Shown here: piece after piece, positions 53,153-64,000 of the stretch
Layout of the letters: the number at the start of each line of letters is the position of its first letter
How positions within the stretch are numbered: position 1 is the first letter of the stretch
Source: Homalodisca vitripennis
Taxonomy: Eukaryota > Arthropoda > Insecta > Hemiptera > Cicadellidae
Assembly (NCBI RefSeq): GCF_021130785.1
Contig: NC_060207.1
Coordinates: forward strand, 101,101,001 to 101,165,000
DNA: 64,000 nucleotides
Reading direction: 5' to 3'
Program-made: the position numbers and the translations under genes
Notes under the pieces: model-generated
What the model was told of the DNA's origin: nothing
Database searches by the model: none
The model's input: the letters and a program-made list of their open reading frames with translations, nothing else

Positions 53153-54965
53153 TTAAGGTGTCAAGTCCAACATATCACAGTTCATATACTCTTCTGCAGT
53201 ATAAAATGCTTTCTTCTTAAGCCACTTAGCAATAGTACAACTAAATTTATTACAAGGAAGTGACCTGATGGACATCGGCAGTTTATTGTATAACAAGATT
53301 TGTTGATACTTAAAACTATCTAAACACTTATTAAGCCTAACATTAGGTTTAACAAGATCTTTCTTTTGTCTAGTATTGTAATCATGTATTGAATTTGCTT
53401 GATTAAAATTACTAATGTTTTTCTTAACATAAATCAGGTTACAGCTAATGTAGATACATGCAAGAGTCATAATATTAAGTAGTTGAAAAGTGTTTCTACA
53501 TGAAGCCGACATGGCTAGTCCGTTTATTATTCTAAGAGCCTTCTTCTGCCAAATAAAGGCTCTTTTTGCTGAACTAGAACCACCCCAAAGACGTATACCA
53601 TAGCTCAGATGTGCATGAAAAAGGCCAAAGTATATCATGACAAGAACATCCAGATTCACAGAATCCTTCAACTTTCTTAAAAGATAAGTAACTCTGGACA
53701 GTTTTTTACAGAGATGATTAACATGTTCGTCCCAACAGAGTTTGCTGTCTAAATGAATACCAAGCAATTTTACAGGTTTGAACAAGTCATAGTCTACATC
53801 CGATAAATGGTTCTTTAAAGTAAATATTATTTGTTCAGTCTTAGTATCATTTATTAACAGATCATTAGCAAGAAACCATTGTTTTGCTTGTTTTAATGAA
53901 TGTTTAAGTTGAATTTTCACATCTAAAATATCCAAACCAGAGTTAGTAATGGTTGTATCATCTGCATATAGAACAGAAAAAGATGAAACATTATAACTAA
54001 AATCATTAACAAAAATTAAAAAAAGAAAGGGTCCCAGAACTGAACCTTGTGGTACCCCTGCTGAAACATTTAAAAATTGAGAATCTTTGTCTTGTATACA
54101 AACTATTTGTTTTCTATCTGTAAGGTAACTACTCAACAATTGCAGCTCTTTGTCCAAAATTCCATAATATTTTAGCTTTTTTGACAATAAGCCATGTGAA
54201 ACCGTATCAAACGCCTTACTTAAATCAATCATACTTGCTCCTACTACCAGTTTATTTTCAAAACCATTGAGAACAAAGTTTACTATTGCTTCTACTGCAT
54301 CACTAGTTGAATGGTTAGGTCTAAACCCAAATTGATAGGTGTATAGCAAATTATTATTTACAAAATATTCATAGAGTTGAGCTACAAGACATGACTCAAT
54401 AATTTTACTTATAATGGGTACAATTGTAATGGGACGATAATTGTCTGGATTTTTTACATCTCCTTTCTTATGAATAGGTGTAATTTTAGATACTTTAAGA
54501 CAATTTGGGTAAACTCCTTGAGATAAAATTAAATTAATTACATAGGTAAGTGGTACTACAATTACATCAATAATATTTTTTAAAACATAATTTGAAAGGC
54601 CATACACATCCTCACAACGGGAATTACTCATTTTATTTACAACAGATTTAACAAAAGTTTCATCAATCAGTTTCCATTGAAAACTGCTAGTTGGTTGTGG
54701 CTGAGGGGAGTTTGCTAAAAAATTAGAGCAGAGGTTATTATTTGTATTTACTGCCACATTCACAAAAAAATCATTTAAAATATCAGGGCTAATAGGTATT
54801 GGTGGCTGTGACATCGGATTCAGATTACATTCAGTTTTTGCAACTTTCCATGCAGCTTTACAACGATTTTTTGAGTTTGAAATCATCTTGCTATTGGCTG
54901 CAATTTTGGCCTTTGTAATATCTTGTCTGTAATTTTTTTGAAAATTCTTAAAACGTGCCTTATCT
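53153..54965 (-). CDS. LINE ORF2, reverse-transcriptase part
   Basis: Open for at least 577 codons from M at 54886; similarity extends upstream to about 54965 (DKARFKNFQKNYRQDITKAK). Motifs in order: KVSKITPIHKKGD, NYRPITIVPIISKIIE, QFGFRPNHSTSDAVEAIVNF, MIDLSKAFDTVSHGLLSKKL, SAGVPQGSVLGPFLFLIFVN, VLYADDTTITNSG (catalytic YADD) and the thumb LLGIHLDSKLCWDEHV. C-terminus LKKKAFYTAEEYM. It copies element RNA by target-primed reverse transcription. The enzyme looks intact. Confidence 0.92.
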
Positions 54966-55990
54966 ACTAAACTTGAAGTATCCTTCCATTAATTTGTCAT
55001 ACAAAGTTAAAAGTTGATTTCTCATCATACTTAATTCAGGAGTAAACCAGTTCCCCTTGTTAATTCTCTTAGGTTTACATTTTACAGATATTTTTGGACA
55101 ATACATATTAAAATAAACACTTAAAATATTTACAAATGACTTAACAATAACATTTACATTACAATTATTACACACACTGCCCCAGTCAAGATTACTTAGA
55201 CATTCTTTTAGATTATGTAGTTTTTCAGGGGATATTAATCGTTTGGTACAATTTTCCGTTGTTTTCTTAAAACATTGACTATTTTTTAATGTTTTTGGCA
55301 AAATGAAAAATTTTACCCATAAGCCAGCATGGTCTGATATTAGGTCTTGTTCAAGTAAGAAGGAGTCAAAACTACTACCATCCAAATTTGTGAATACATT
55401 GTCCAAACAGGCCAAATCTCTAGTTGCTTTAAAATTAGTTGGAAATAAATTAAAGGATCTAAAAACATCTAAAAACCATTTAACATCTAACCTATGAGTT
55501 TCTAAAATATTTACATTAAAATCACCTGTTATAGCAAAATATTTGCAAGATTTAGATACTATATATGACATTAAAACATCTAACTTATTTAAAAAAACCC
55601 CAAAATCTGAATTTGGAGTTCTATAAACTGACACAATGATAAGATCATAGTGTACCAGTTTAATTGCTGAAACTTCACAGATAAAATCAATGCAATACTG
55701 GGATAAATCTATTATATCATACTTCAAGTCATTTTTAACATAAATTGATGACCCACCATGAGTAAGAGGTGGTGTTCTACAGTAACTGGTTGCATATACA
55801 AAGTTTTCTGGGACATACAGAGAAATTTCTTGTTTTGTCAGCCAATGCTCATTCAAACAAAGCACATCAGAAGGCTTATTCCTTAAGATAATATCTAACA
55901 AACCAAGTTTTTTGCGCAAAGATCTAATATTTAGTGTAGACACACAGATATTAGAACGTGTTGATGCCTGACTGCTTAGAGTTGAACAAT
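54960..55990 (-). CDS. LINE ORF2, AP-type endonuclease part
   Basis: Frame open from about 56010, with the endonuclease beginning STLNIRSLRKKLGLLDIILR (M at 55943 is probably internal). Motifs: LCLNEHWLT, VSVYRTPNSDFGVFLNKL, FAITGDFNVNILETHR (catalytic GDFN), LDNVFTNLDG, LISDHAGLWVKF (catalytic SDH). It ends at a stop at 54960-54962 where the reverse-transcriptase frame overlaps in another frame. ORF2 is normally one protein, so one indel near 54965 explains the split. Confidence 0.88.
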
Positions 55991-56020
55991 GATTAACATA
56001 ATTTAAACTTTGGCTAAAAA

Positions 56021-58534
56021 ACTATTATTACTATTTACAATATCTACATTACTGGCTTCGTTAAAAGTTAAGTTATTTACATGTAGAATGTTTATGTAGA
56101 ACAGTTGATTATTTTTTAACAGGGTTTAAAATTAATAATATGTGTTTGCTGTACTGCATTTCTTATGGGAATTTTTGTAACTTTAGAAGCTAGTGGGGTG
56201 GAGCCCTGAGATCGTAAAGATCTTTAGTGCGCATCTAAGCCACAAGATAAACCAGATGGACCAATTTCATGTCTCTATCTTTCATGGTTTTTTTACTGTG
56301 TGTTAATGAATCAAGTTATTCAGAACATTCCCTGTATATATAGATACATACAATTTTCAAATAAAATGTTTGAATCCTTTGCTTCACTGGTGATTTTATT
56401 TTGGGCTCCACACCCATAAAGTTTAGAGCAGTAACATAGTCTTCAACTTCACACCTCTTTAGGTTATAGCACAATAACATTGAATGGAAATAAAATACAC
56501 TACATTTTATTTCATATTGTTATCTTAAAAGTGATAGTTACTTAAACATAAATATGATTTGAACAATGTTGCATTCTGCAGATGCTGAACCAACGGTCAA
56601 CATGTGAACTATTAGTGCAAAAGGATTTTACATTAGCATGTGGTTTGTGTCCTGGATATTTCAGCTAGTCCGTCAGATTAGTTCATGTTGAATAAGATTA
56701 TTACCAGCTGTGTATTGTGAGGGTTCAGATAAGCCCTACTTGCTTTTGGTTAACTTTCCTCACATGTGATTGGATGAATTAAAAAGTAGGCCTTGTGCGT
56801 TCAATAATTTCTTTCCTATCTCATATGTTGTTGTTTATTTTTTTTCATGTATTGTCAATGAGACAAATTATGAATTGGCAACAAGTTACTATAAAATCTC
56901 GTATTTGTGTATACTTCTTCAATTTGATCATTTTCATTTGTGAATATTAAGCAAATTTTCTAAAGTAATATACGTGATGGCGATCATCACCCATCAATAG
57001 ACTTTCTCTTGTATCAGGCACAGGACAAGCCAGCAGTTTACTTCATTCCTAGACGAGTAGTTTGCCTTTATAGGAACCTTGGCAACAGGCCAAGTGTATA
57101 CAAACTTCCATTTGGGAATAGGAGAGAGTTCCTTATTTTAAACAAGTGGGAGTAGTTTACTTTAGACTTTCTTTAAACAACTTTCATCGTGTTCTATAAA
57201 AAAACTAATCAATAAAAGTTCCTTTAATAGTTAATTCAATAATTTTCATACTGAACACATTAATCCATTATTAATCCAGCTCTTCATTATTAATACTTTT
57301 TAGTTGGTAACATTTAGGATAGTAAATTAAAGACTATAATTGCAAAATTTTGGAATTAATTTGATTTATTCCAATTAATTGTGCTTGAGAGTCAATGGTT
57401 ACTGAAATGATGCCATTGATCATTGGAAACTGGCATAACATTCTTCTTCTTCAGATGATAGACTTTTGCAGGAACATATTTCGACAAGTGTGTTTTGCAA
57501 AATCACAAATTAGCTTAAGAATTATGTTTTGTGAATTCTGTGGACACTGTGAAAGAACATTTCAGAGAAGTGTTAACATCTAGTTTAGAATTTCGTTAAC
57601 TGTTCAAAAGTAAGTAGTTGAATAATTTTGAACCAATTTCATATTTAATATGTGATAAGGATTTTCTGCTTCAATATTTAACAAGTATCTTTTGTAAATT
57701 GATAAGAGTTTTCGCAGAATGTAAATTATTTGTCCAAAACATCTTTTCTGAATTTCTTTCACAGTTCTTGTAATTTTTCTACAATGAGTATGTTGCACAA
57801 GTTATTACTGTAGTAATATTATACTCTAATTTTATAAACACTAAAATGAAGTAAATATTCAACATTTTATGTTTTATTGAACTATGTGATGTTTATAGAA
57901 TCCTTAAAGGAATAGTTTATTTTGAGTAGTTATAGAATATTTTTGTTCTCTAATAATGTAGATGTTCATTTATTTTATGTTAGTAAGGCTCTGGCTGATT
58001 TTTATATGGATGACAACACTGAGCACTATAAAAAGATTTTTTTGTTTGGAAAAAAGGAAAATTCGATCCTCTTTTTATATTTATTCTATCTGTCCTCACG
58101 GGCTAATGGCCTATTTAAGGAACTTATCAAACAGGACAATACAGACAGCTGGAATAATAAAAGGTCCACAATACTGATAAATAGTGCAGTGGTCACATAT
58201 AGGATTTGAACTTGTGCTATCTTTAACTTAGATCCAAAATCAGACACTAAGATTCCTCCCAATGGTGGTACAATATCCCACGAAGCAGACATCCTTAACA
58301 TATTTTCTAGTTACTCCATCCTATTAATCTCTTTGATTATTCATATGAGTCTGTTCTTTTTCAGTCCCAGTTCAAATTAAAAATCATAATTCAATTTAAA
58401 AATTAGGTCAGCTTTTGGATTCAAAACGTTGACATTTCAAGTCAATTTTTTTATATACTTTCAATCCTGATCAAGCTTTTAGGGGTGCAAATAATCAGAT
58501 TTGAATCGTCTTTAATTAGATTTTATTAAGACCG
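56021..58534. other. Unassigned AT-rich sequence
   Basis: No gene recognised. Two overlapping frames at 57922-58209 have no domain. One TTCAAATCC box on the minus strand near 58203 lacks a partner box. Confidence 0.4.
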
Positions 58535-58624
58535 AATTTAGTTTGACAATATTTTTTGTATTGTTATCAACCAGAAGTCAATTTAGTTTGACAATATTTT
58601 TTGTATTGTTATTAACCAGAATAA
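58535..58624 (+). repeat. Tandem duplication, 45-bp unit, two copies
   Basis: AATTTAGTTTGACAATATTT begins at 58535 and again at 58580; the copies differ at one base. Confidence 0.9.
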
Positions 58625-59206
58625 TTAGAATATTATATAATTTATATTTCTCCTCCAAGGATGGGAGTACAATTATTATTGTCAGCTGTTGGATTGATTG
58701 TTACTGTTAGATTCGTAAAATTTAAAAGAGAGAGAGAGAGAGATTGAAGTGGATCAGTGTAAAGTCTATATTTAGAAGTTATGAGAAGAGAAGCCACATA
58801 AAGTATAAGTCGGGAAAGAGGGTTCTGAGGTAATATTAGCCTGCACAGGTGAAAATGCATCAGCCATGATCCTCTCCTTCAATGGCTTCCTTCCTTCGTA
58901 ACAGACTGACTGGTCCAGATTATTTTTAGTTTAGCCTATGTATTTTTTTAATGTATCATTATTAGTATTTTATATTTAGTTCTGTTAATATTCTTTTGAT
59001 TATTTTCATATAAATTATAAAATTAATTTCATAAAGACTTTCTTTTGGGCATGCTTCAAGGAAACAGAGACAGGAGTAAGCGAAACGATATTTTTGGTAC
59101 AGCTTTTTGTTTGTGACATATGTCAATACAGTAAGAGTGTAGATAATGTTTATCTACACATTCCTCAAACTTCCAGCCTGTCTGACTAGAGAGACTAATA
59201 TGTTAT
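58625..59206. other. Unassigned sequence
   Basis: Contains a short (GA)n run near 58728-58742. No gene recognised. Confidence 0.4.
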
Positions 59207-61060
59207 TTTCAAGAATTTGTTCCTTCTCAAATGAAATTCAAGTAGTCTATTGTAAACACAATCAGTAGTGTGTGGTTTTGAATAATATGTGTGGTTTTGG
59301 AATGGCTATCACATTCCATGACTCTCATTTATGTAATAATACCCGATATAAAACTCATTGTTTGATCAAAAATTACTTTTTATAGGTTTTTAATGCCACC
59401 ATGTCTTCTGTTCAATAAATACAAAGTTATATTTTCATGGAACACTTTTTTTATGTTTTGGGCATTTATTTTACAGCAGACAGGACTCTTTTTGTGGAGT
59501 ATCAAAGCTATCTAAATCTTATCTTTTGTCTAAAAAATAGCTTTAGATTAAATAGCTCCCACGATTTCAGTAACACTGGAACTATTTTAGACCAATGCAA
59601 AGGAACATCAAAGTGCATCGCTTTCTTAGCACTAATTATATTTTTAAAATAGAATTAGTCATATGTCATGCATCAGATAATAATTTTTCAGTGTTCATGA
59701 TTAAGAGGACAAGAGGTTAAGCAAAATTGTGAGTTGCACTTTTAGTCAAAATTAATTATATTTCCAACGCAAAGTTGCTATTTTGCCCCAAGAAACAGTA
59801 CCTATATATATATATTGTTAAACACAGTGTTACTGATTTTTTTGTATCACTGAACAATGGCAGATGAAAGATGATATATGATACAGTAAAGTACATGTTC
59901 TTGCTTCTCAATCTATGTTTGCTATATCTTACTCCTTGGTTCAGTCTAGGAATTATATAAGTATTTATATACCTAATCAGTATTCTATACCTCATCAGTG
60001 AGAAAGGGATGCAGTGTAGACAATTGTCTGTCATAAAAATTTCATTTAGGGTTTCATGTATTACTTTGTGATTCCATTTGCTATAATCACGGACTCACTG
60101 CGCTCACTAGTTTCCTCAAATTGTGGTCACGGAGCTAATGGTTTATCGAATCATGCTAATGCTCAGTTCCTCTGTTTTTTGTTTCTTCAAGTACTGTAAT
60201 TATGTTGTCCCACAATTTCTAAGGAAACCAAATTCAATACCTTACATGTACACATTCACAATTTAATTCATTAGGTAAAATGTTGAATTTATTAATCGGT
60301 TTGCTTTGTTGCCACAATGTTCAGATAAGAAGTGTTTTTACTTTTGTTAACTGCATACCAACTGAAAACATTTCTATCAGAAGGAATCCAACCTGATTAC
60401 AAAATTATATATAGGTCTATATTTTTCCCCCAGGGCAAAATAGCAAATTTTCATTGCAAATATAATCAATTTTAACTAAAAGTGCAAAACATGAAATAAG
60501 AATACTCACACTTTTGCTCAATCTCTGGAACACTAAAAATTGGTACCCGTGCATGACATATGACTAATTCATTTTTTTTAAATATCACTAGAGCTAAGAA
60601 AGCTATGAACTTTTACTTTGGAGTTCCTCTACATTGGTCTAAAATAGTTCCAGTGTTACATAGAAATTGCAGGTGAAGCCGTGGTATGTGCTAGTATTTA
60701 ATATTTTTTTTAGACGAAAGGTAAGTTTTAAATAGCATAAAAAAGTCCCTTCTGCTGTAAAATAAATTCCCAAAACATTAAAAGTGTTCCATAACAATAA
60801 CATAGTTATTGAACAGAAGGCATGGTGGCATTAAAAACTTATAAAAAGTAAAGAAAACATTTTTGATCACACAATGTGTTTTATATCGGTTATTATTACA
60901 AAAATGAGAGTCATGGAATATGACTCTGCTGCTGACTGTTCTCTCCCTAGAAGATAAATAATGAACTCCAGTCCCTATTTCATTCAAAACCACATATTAC
61001 TGATAGTGTTTAGAATAGACTACTTGAATTTCATCTGAGAAAGAACAAATTCTATTTTTT
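59207..61060. repeat. Large inverted repeat, arms about 620-640 bp
   Basis: Arm 1 at about 59207-59815, arm 2 at about 60411-61060, separated by about 600 bp. Matching points: GAAATTCAAGTAGTCTATTG with the complement of GAATAGACTACTTGAATTTC; GGTTTTTAATGCCACCATG with CATGGTGGCATTAAAAAC; CTATTTTAGACCAATG with CATTGGTCTAAAATAG. Arms have diverged (roughly four-fifths identical by eye). No coding domain. It could be a foldback element or two inverted copies of one repeat; a third relative is at 52262-52510. Confidence 0.8.
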
Positions 61061-64000
61061 AATATTCTTGTCCAACTTATGCTATTTACATTTTATGCTC
61101 AGGGATTACATTCTTCTGACATTACCAACATTAACTATACCCTGCCCCTAATTCCTGTAAGCTGACAAACATATCACTGGGATGATTGATTACCTTGTTT
61201 AAGGTTATGTTCATGGTCTCCTAAGTAGTCTTGCAAACTGTAAGATGTTTGGAATAATTTTTTTCTTTGGTGAAGTGTTTTAAATGCCACAAAAGACATT
61301 GTGGTGGTTGGATATACAAGAGGGTTGTACAAACAGTGACATGGGAGATTGTATATGTTCTCCCAGACTAAACAAAATGAACTGAGTTCTCAACTGTTAC
61401 ACTCAGAGAAATAATATTTATCCTTACAACATCTGGAATTTCAGAAAAAATTCAGTTCCTCATCAACGTATCATACAAAAAACAATGCTTTTTAGGTTTC
61501 AACGCTGTGGACAATGTAAGATGATCCCAACATTCTCCCTATCTCAATAAATCTTGTCAGGATGAGTCATCATTTTCATGGAAAGCAATCATCAAACTTA
61601 AGACTTTTGTTGAAGTTGATGTGGGCTCAAATCATCTTTAATGAATTAATTAATATTTACTGGTATTGTAATTTGGCATGAAATATACAGTCTTATTGAA
61701 ACATTAGAGTTGAATCCAAAATATACAACAAGTTTTAAGGAGGTGATTAAATCTCAAGTCTACCGAGATTCTTCAAATTTTATGAACAGAATAAAAGGAT
61801 TTCAGCTGTTTATGTATATTTATCTTAAAGTTTCCAAAATATGCAAGTCTTACAGATACTAGCAGTGTATTAAAATTTACAGAAAGTAAAGAAATGCCAA
61901 TGTCTAATCTGTTGTTCCCTCTTGTATTATACTTGTAGATTTCTTACCTGGTAGAAATTTGTAAAGATAGATAACTGTAAGAATGTCTAGTCTGACAAAT
62001 AAAATGTTTTGAGTGTTGCCTAGGACTCATACTGCAAAGTATTATAATAATATTTTTTGTGAATAGAATTTTTTTTTTTGTAGAATATTCCCACCAAATA
62101 TTCCGGTATAACATCCTGTAGTAATATTAAATTGTTTTTAACTTCTAAGATGATGAAACACCAGCTAGACAAGTCTACATTGTATAATTCTCTAATTTAA
62201 TTTATTGTCAATGCATCCTGCCGATTTTACCAATATGTGTTTGGATAAATGTGTGTTATTTATAATGTATATCATTCCAGATGATTGGAAGCCTAGAAAC
62301 CTGTAACTGTCTTCTCTGTTATTTGAGCGTATATTTATATGGCCTCCGTGCCACATCAATGTCTCTGTAAAAATTACTCCTAATTTCTTAAATTGTCTTT
62401 TTAGAAATGTTGGTATGCATGTGCAGCTGATGCAGCATAAAATTCAAAAGGAAAGTGTTTATTACACTGGATGTGAAAGTCTAATTTAATTTTGTGTCTG
62501 TGAAACCGAAAAAATCAAGCCTTTTAAAAAATAATATGGTAGGAGGTTTTATTTATGAAAAATGTTACCCGATATTGTCCAATAAAAATATTTGGGTGTG
62601 TGTATGTTGATGAGGATGTTTGTGTAAAGACCTACAATGTGACAGTAGTAAAGTACCCTTCCAGTGTCTCTTCTGGCATGCATGCAGATGTGTTGATGAC
62701 ATAACCGCGTATGCTGTCCCTGTTGTGTTAAATGGCCAGAGACATCCTGTGCGGTGATGTCATCATGACGTTGATATTTATTCCCCTCTCTCTCCCTCAC
62801 ACACACTTAGCACTTTAACTGTTTCCTGCTTCTGTTGGCAGTAATCAGTGCCTGTCACTTTTATGAATGATTTATTGAGGGATAAAGTGCACTTTAGACT
62901 GGAATAACTGCCATCTATTCAATTTACTTAACTGTTGGGTAATAAATATGGTTTCTTCATGCATGTCTATGAGTATACAGCAGATAACCTATTTAAATAC
63001 TAGTGTTCCGTCCCACTGAAATTTAGACAACAGATGAACAGTTTTTAATAAATTTATGACATAGAAACTAAATAGATGAAGGAGAAGGGCTTCTCTACAA
63101 ACCATTCCCAGGATGACATTTGTTAGTTTAATAGTATGGCACCTACAGCTAGCTGTTAGTAAATGAAATGGACAAGAGCATGTCCTGTCTTAGAAAACTT
63201 GACAATACATATTCAATGAGTTCAAAATTCTTTTTGATCCAGAACTGTTTTTTATGGTAATGTAACTAGTAAAAAGAAGTAAAGTTTTGTGATCTTCAAG
63301 TACATCTTGTATAGAGCATCTATCAGTCAATGAAGTTCTTTGTATCTACTACAGAAAGGCCCTCTAAATCATACTTCGCCTCAACATTGAGGAAATCTTT
63401 AAACTGTTCTCTTGTTGATATGAAAATATTTTGGAGTTCTTCACTCACTTTTTTAATCATTTAAACCTTTTTTACTTACTCTGATACCAAACATCTTAAG
63501 AGAATTCTTTTCCGTTAATATAAAATGTTGTCAGAATGGGTTGCAAACCTGTAGCAAATTTCTTAAATACTATCTTAGTGAATTCAATGTGACTTGGTAA
63601 AATTATATGAATATAAAGGTTCTCAATTTGCTACCCACTGAAATCTTCTTGAAAACTCTCAAATAATCTTATTTTTGCTTGACTATCTTATAAATGACCC
63701 GAACTTGATTGTGTGATCCAATATTCACTCTTTTCCAGACCAGTTTCATAAACCACATGATACTGATACCTCAGGAATAATTACAAAACATGAGCAACTC
63801 TGATATTGCTAGTTCTTTCTGAATTTATACTTTTGGATCACTGTACTTTCAAAAATGTCTTCATTCATCTATCTTCACCAATATCAGTAGGATAAAGTCA
63901 CTATCAACAATTCCAGTTAAGATAAGGAATACATAACAACCTTGATTTTTCTTATTTTGAATAGATATCATAATCACCAGAGATTAGTAGTGAAGCAGAA
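61061..64000. other. Unassigned AT-rich sequence to the window end
   Basis: 3 kb with no supported gene, repeat structure or transposon end. The minus-strand frame at 62549-62806 covers a CT/CA-rich simple-sequence stretch near 62785-62806. Confidence 0.4.

Larger units (their letters stand above)
53066..56020 (-). mobile_element. CR1/Jockey-like LINE, nearly intact ORF2, 5'-truncated
   Basis: On the minus strand: endonuclease, reverse transcriptase, 3' UTR, then a tail of TTGATTC repeats at about 53070-53095. No ORF1 (gag-like) is present; similarity is lost upstream of about 56020. No target duplication determined. A single frame change separates the two enzymatic domains. Confidence 0.88.

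Overview
The window is AT-rich, intron-bearing animal DNA dense with transposons. The families present (mariner, Tigger/Jerky-like, piggyBac, hAT, Merlin, PIF/Harbinger, CR1/Jockey-like LINEs) and the few-kb introns suggest an insect, perhaps a hemipteran; the order-level guess is inference. I see no bacterial feature, CRISPR array or confident RNA gene.

Two host genes are visible. A single minus-strand exon at 666-871 encodes an N-terminal stretch of the phosphoinositide phosphatase SAC1. On the plus strand, 28168-45298 carries all but the 5' end of a biphenyl hydrolase-like / valacyclovir hydrolase gene (BPHL type). Using one copy of the duplicated exon, the spliced exons give one 762-nt frame (253 codons plus stop). 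The Ser-Asp-His triad spacing equals that of human BPHL.

The main discovery is inside this gene. The exon carrying the nucleophile serine (154 nt) is present ten times in tandem at 34478-36171. Copies are separated by 16-nt linkers that look like a splice donor fused directly to a splice acceptor. Reading through a linker shifts frame and stops, so a working mRNA should contain exactly one copy. The first copy has glycine in place of the nucleophile serine, copy 5 has an in-frame stop and copy 6 has a 10-bp duplication with a stop. Copies 2-4 read identically, so the array is young or homogenised. Decayed copies of the next exon and of the array exon lie just upstream in swapped order.

Layout: 1-525 mariner end; 666-871 SAC1 exon; 987-3953 piggyBac-like element containing a complete Tigger-like element (1524-3833); 5080-7058 mariner containing a second mariner (6094-7038); 8157-9019 long-TIR MITE; 9124-10154 Merlin-like element containing a deleted copy of that MITE (9654-10080); 12190-15730 duplicated repeats, a hairpin and a SWIM-type zinc-finger remnant; 16042-16797 Harbinger MITE; 17327-19303 possible TIR element; 19522-21491 old Merlin containing a younger Merlin (20756-21384); 21764-22515 foldback element; 22840-25855 LINE fragments in opposing orientation plus a cysteine-rich ORF; 28168-45298 the hydrolase gene, with a gutted piggyBac and a hAT in its exon 4-5 intron; 47952-48919 mariner with flank-templated filler; 53066-56020 nearly intact LINE; 59207-61060 large inverted repeat. 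The rest is AT-rich sequence in which I recognise nothing.

Exon numbers for the hydrolase are local: E2 is the first visible exon, because at least one 5' exon is missing.
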